This document shows, in pieces, positions 6,343-8,173 of a stretch of DNA of 8,173 bases. This stretch comes from Pedobacter sp. (GTDB lineage Bacteria > Bacteroidota > Bacteroidia > Sphingobacteriales > Sphingobacteriaceae), in assembly GCA_030149995.1 (NCBI GenBank), contig JASLGV010000181.1:1-8173 (forward strand), read 5' to 3'. Below the pieces are notes generated by a model, which made no database searches, was not told the DNA's origin, and saw only the letters and a list, made by a program, of their open reading frames with translations. Made by a program: the position numbers and the translations under genes. Numbering within the stretch: position 1 is the first letter of the stretch; each line of letters opens with the position of its first letter.

Positions 6343-8173
6343 CTAAGCTAAATTTCTGCCTGCGTTTACAATACCGAATACCGTTCTTACAGCCAGTTTT
6401 TCAAGTGCCTGCTGTTCGGCTTCTGCATGTACATGTTGTAATTTTTCCAGTGCAAAATGCTGGATCAACACCAATGGCAGGATAATTTTCTCCCTTGTGG
6501 CAATTGATTTTTTATCAACCGGGTAATTAGCCATTAAAGTTTCCTGTCCGGATAGTTTTAAGAGCATCTCGCGCGATAACTCGAACTCCTGGTATAACTG
6601 ACTCCAGAAAGCACCAAACTCCTGATCGGCTGCCATATAAGCCGTAATCGTAAAATCAGACTTACTCATGCTCATCATACAATTATCTACAATTGTTTTC
6701 AGGTAGTCTGATTCATGATATACCTTAAGAACTTTATCCCAGTTACCGGCTTTCTCCTGGTTTTTAAGTGCAGTTCCCATCCCATAAAAACCCGGGATAT
6801 TTTGTTTAAGCTGGCTCCAGGCGGTTACGAAACTAATGGCGCGCAAGTCTTCCAGTTTCAGTTCGCCCCCGCCGTTACGCTTAACCGGGCGGCTGCTGAT
6901 GTTTATTTTCGACAACAGTTTTAGGGGTGATAATTTTTCGAGGTAAGATAAAAACAGCGGATGTTCGCGCAAATCCAGAAAAGAACGGTAGCTGTCGTCG
7001 GCCATCTTATCCAGTAATTCCTTATTTTCTGCATCCAGCAGGATGTTGTGTTTTTCTTTCAATCCAGACGAGATACCGGCATTGATTAATTGTTCAATGT
7101 TAAATTCGGCACTTTCAATAGAACCATACTGCGAACTGATGGTTTGTCCCTGTACGGTGAGCTGCATGTTTTTATTGGCAATTTCCTTACCCATAGAGGC
7201 ATAAAAACGATGGGTTTTTCCGCCGCCACGAGCCGGAGGACCACCACGGCCATCAAAAAAGGCCAGTTGTATGTTGTGCTTTTCGGCCATTGCCGTAAGC
7301 GATGTTTTCCCGTTAAAAATAGACCAGTTGGCCATCAGATAACCACCGTCTTTGGTACTATCAGAAAAGCCCAGCATAATGTGTTGCTTGTTTCCGCGTT
7401 TGGCCAGATGCGCTTTATAGAATGGATTGCTGTATAACTTATCCATAATAGCGGCCGCACCTTTTAAGTCGTTAACCGTTTCAAAAAGCGGTACAAAATC
7501 GATCGTTAGGTCGTCCTTGCTCCAGCCGTTCCATAAAAACAGTTCCATCAGCTGGAGGATATCGCTCGCCTGCTGGCAATTGCTGATGATGAAACGGTGG
7601 CAGGCTTTTTCACCGTTACGCTTTTGAATACCTTTAATTTCCTGAATGGTTTGAATGGTATCTTTTGTTAAATCATCGGCCTCACTCGTGTATACAATTC
7701 CGGCTTCTTTAAAGGAAATCAGCTTTAATTTTTCTTCTTCCGCAAGCTGGTCGTAATCTTCGGGATAGAGCGATGAAATGGGTTTGTTCTGTCTGCAATA
7801 CTGATGAACTTTTCTGAGTATGCGACTATCCTGACGGATATCCAGCGAGGCAAAATAATTACCGTATAAATCAATTTTTCTGATCAGATCATTTACCAGA
7901 TCTACAAAGAGGCCTTCGTGCTCAACCAGTAAAACATCTTTTATCTTATTCAGGTTGTTTTGCAGCTCCGCTGATATGTCGTGCAGTTCACAGGTCTGAT
8001 CGAATGCATTTTTATAAAGCACATCATGCAGAATGGCCATGTTCTCTTCCACGCCTCTAAAGGTTATTCTTCTTTTAATGGCCCTGAAATCGCGGTAATA
8101 GCAGCGGAAAAGAATTTGACGCAGCATTTTAGAAACTTCCAGTGTGGTATCGGCATGGATATTTGGATTTCCG
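6343..8173 (-). CDS. ppc: phosphoenolpyruvate carboxylase, C-terminal two thirds (partial)
   Basis: The enzyme adds bicarbonate to phosphoenolpyruvate to make oxaloacetate, replenishing the TCA cycle. The frame stays open through the right edge: upstream of the ATG at 8127 the codons give G-N-P-N-I-H-A-D-T-T-L-E-V-S-K, equivalent to the conserved G-N-P-x-V-T region, so that ATG is internal and the gene starts outside the window. About 609 residues are visible; roughly 250 are missing compared with the usual 850-900, including the catalytic His of the T-A-H-P-T-E motif. Visible motifs include G-F-S-D-S-T-K-D-G-G, the glycine loop F-F-D-G-R-G-G-P-P-A-R-G-G-G (near 7211-7260), and P-G-F-Y-G-M-G-T-A-L, matching the E. 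coli P-A-W-L-G-A-G-T-A-L region. Two deviations from the E. coli type are seen: P-P-A in the loop in place of S-I-G, and a C terminus ending R-N-L-A rather than R-N-T-G. It is convergent with the aldo/keto reductase; its promoter is not in view. Confidence 0.95.
   Translation of the reverse strand, partial: GNPNIHADTTLEVSKMLRQILFRCYYRDFRAIKRRITFRGVEENMAILHDVLYKNAFDQTCELHDISAELQNNLNKIKDVLLVEHEGLFVDLVNDLIRKIDLYGNYFASLDIRQDSRILRKVHQYCRQNKPISSLYPEDYDQLAEEEKLKLISFKEAGIVYTSEADDLTKDTIQTIQEIKGIQKRNGEKACHRFIISNCQQASDILQLMELFLWNGWSKDDLTIDFVPLFETVNDLKGAAAIMDKLYSNPFYKAHLAKRGNKQHIMLGFSDSTKDGGYLMANWSIFNGKTSLTAMAEKHNIQLAFFDGRGGPPARGGGKTHRFYASMGKEIANKNMQLTVQGQTISSQYGSIESAEFNIEQLINAGISSGLKEKHNILLDAENKELLDKMADDSYRSFLDLREHPLFLSYLEKLSPLKLLSKINISSRPVKRNGGGELKLEDLRAISFVTAWSQLKQNIPGFYGMGTALKNQEKAGNWDKVLKVYHESDYLKTIVDNCMMSMSKSDFTITAYMAADQEFGAFWSQLYQEFELSREMLLKLSGQETLMANYPVDKKSIATREKIILPLVLIQHFALEKLQHVHAEAEQQALEKLAVRTVFGIVNAGRNLA

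Noticed and set aside
6343..8127. A 594-residue PEP carboxylase frame starting with ATG at 8127
   Set aside because: The conserved G-N-P-N-I-H region lies upstream of this ATG in the same frame, so it is an internal Met and the gene continues past the window edge.

Overview
The window looks like a chromosomal segment from a Bacteroidota bacterium of the Sphingobacteriaceae type, most like Pedobacter. The signs are moderately AT-rich DNA, almost no Shine-Dalgarno sequences, candidate promoters of the Bacteroidota form (TTTG / about 20 nt / TAnnTTTG), and protein sequences typical of that group. The genus is an inference from protein style; no database was consulted.

Layout: (1) Bases 1-189 are the 3' end of a gene that starts outside the window, probably a FAD-dependent oxidoreductase. 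(2) Bases 362-2731 encode a secreted S9-family serine peptidase with a complete Ser-Asp-His triad. (3) Bases 2871-4074 form a compact redox operon: a three-cysteine AhpC/TSA-type peroxiredoxin, a small WCGNC thioredoxin-like protein that is the likely reductant, and an 82-residue conserved protein of unknown function. It has a good promoter, an OxyR-like dyad upstream and a strong hairpin terminator downstream. (4) Bases 4253-5148 hold an AraC-family regulator split by a one-base frameshift into a sensor part and a DNA-binding part that meet at an ATGA overlap. (5) Bases 5242-6246 encode an aldo/keto reductase with an intact catalytic tetrad. (6) A bidirectional terminator separates it from a convergent phosphoenolpyruvate carboxylase gene on the minus strand, whose 5' end lies beyond the right edge of the window.

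Two themes deserve attention. The peroxiredoxin-thioredoxin-small protein operon looks like a self-contained peroxide-reduction module with an uncharacterised third partner. The araC/reductase pair is linked by an exact 19-bp direct repeat, one copy just before the araC start codon and the other just before the reductase promoter. This is what an operator for the regulator, controlling both itself and the reductase, would look like. The regulator gene being frameshifted makes this locus either a recently broken switch, a sequencing error in a T run, or less likely a translationally coupled split protein. No intergenic stretch exceeds 300 bases, and I saw no mobile element, CRISPR array, tRNA or rRNA.
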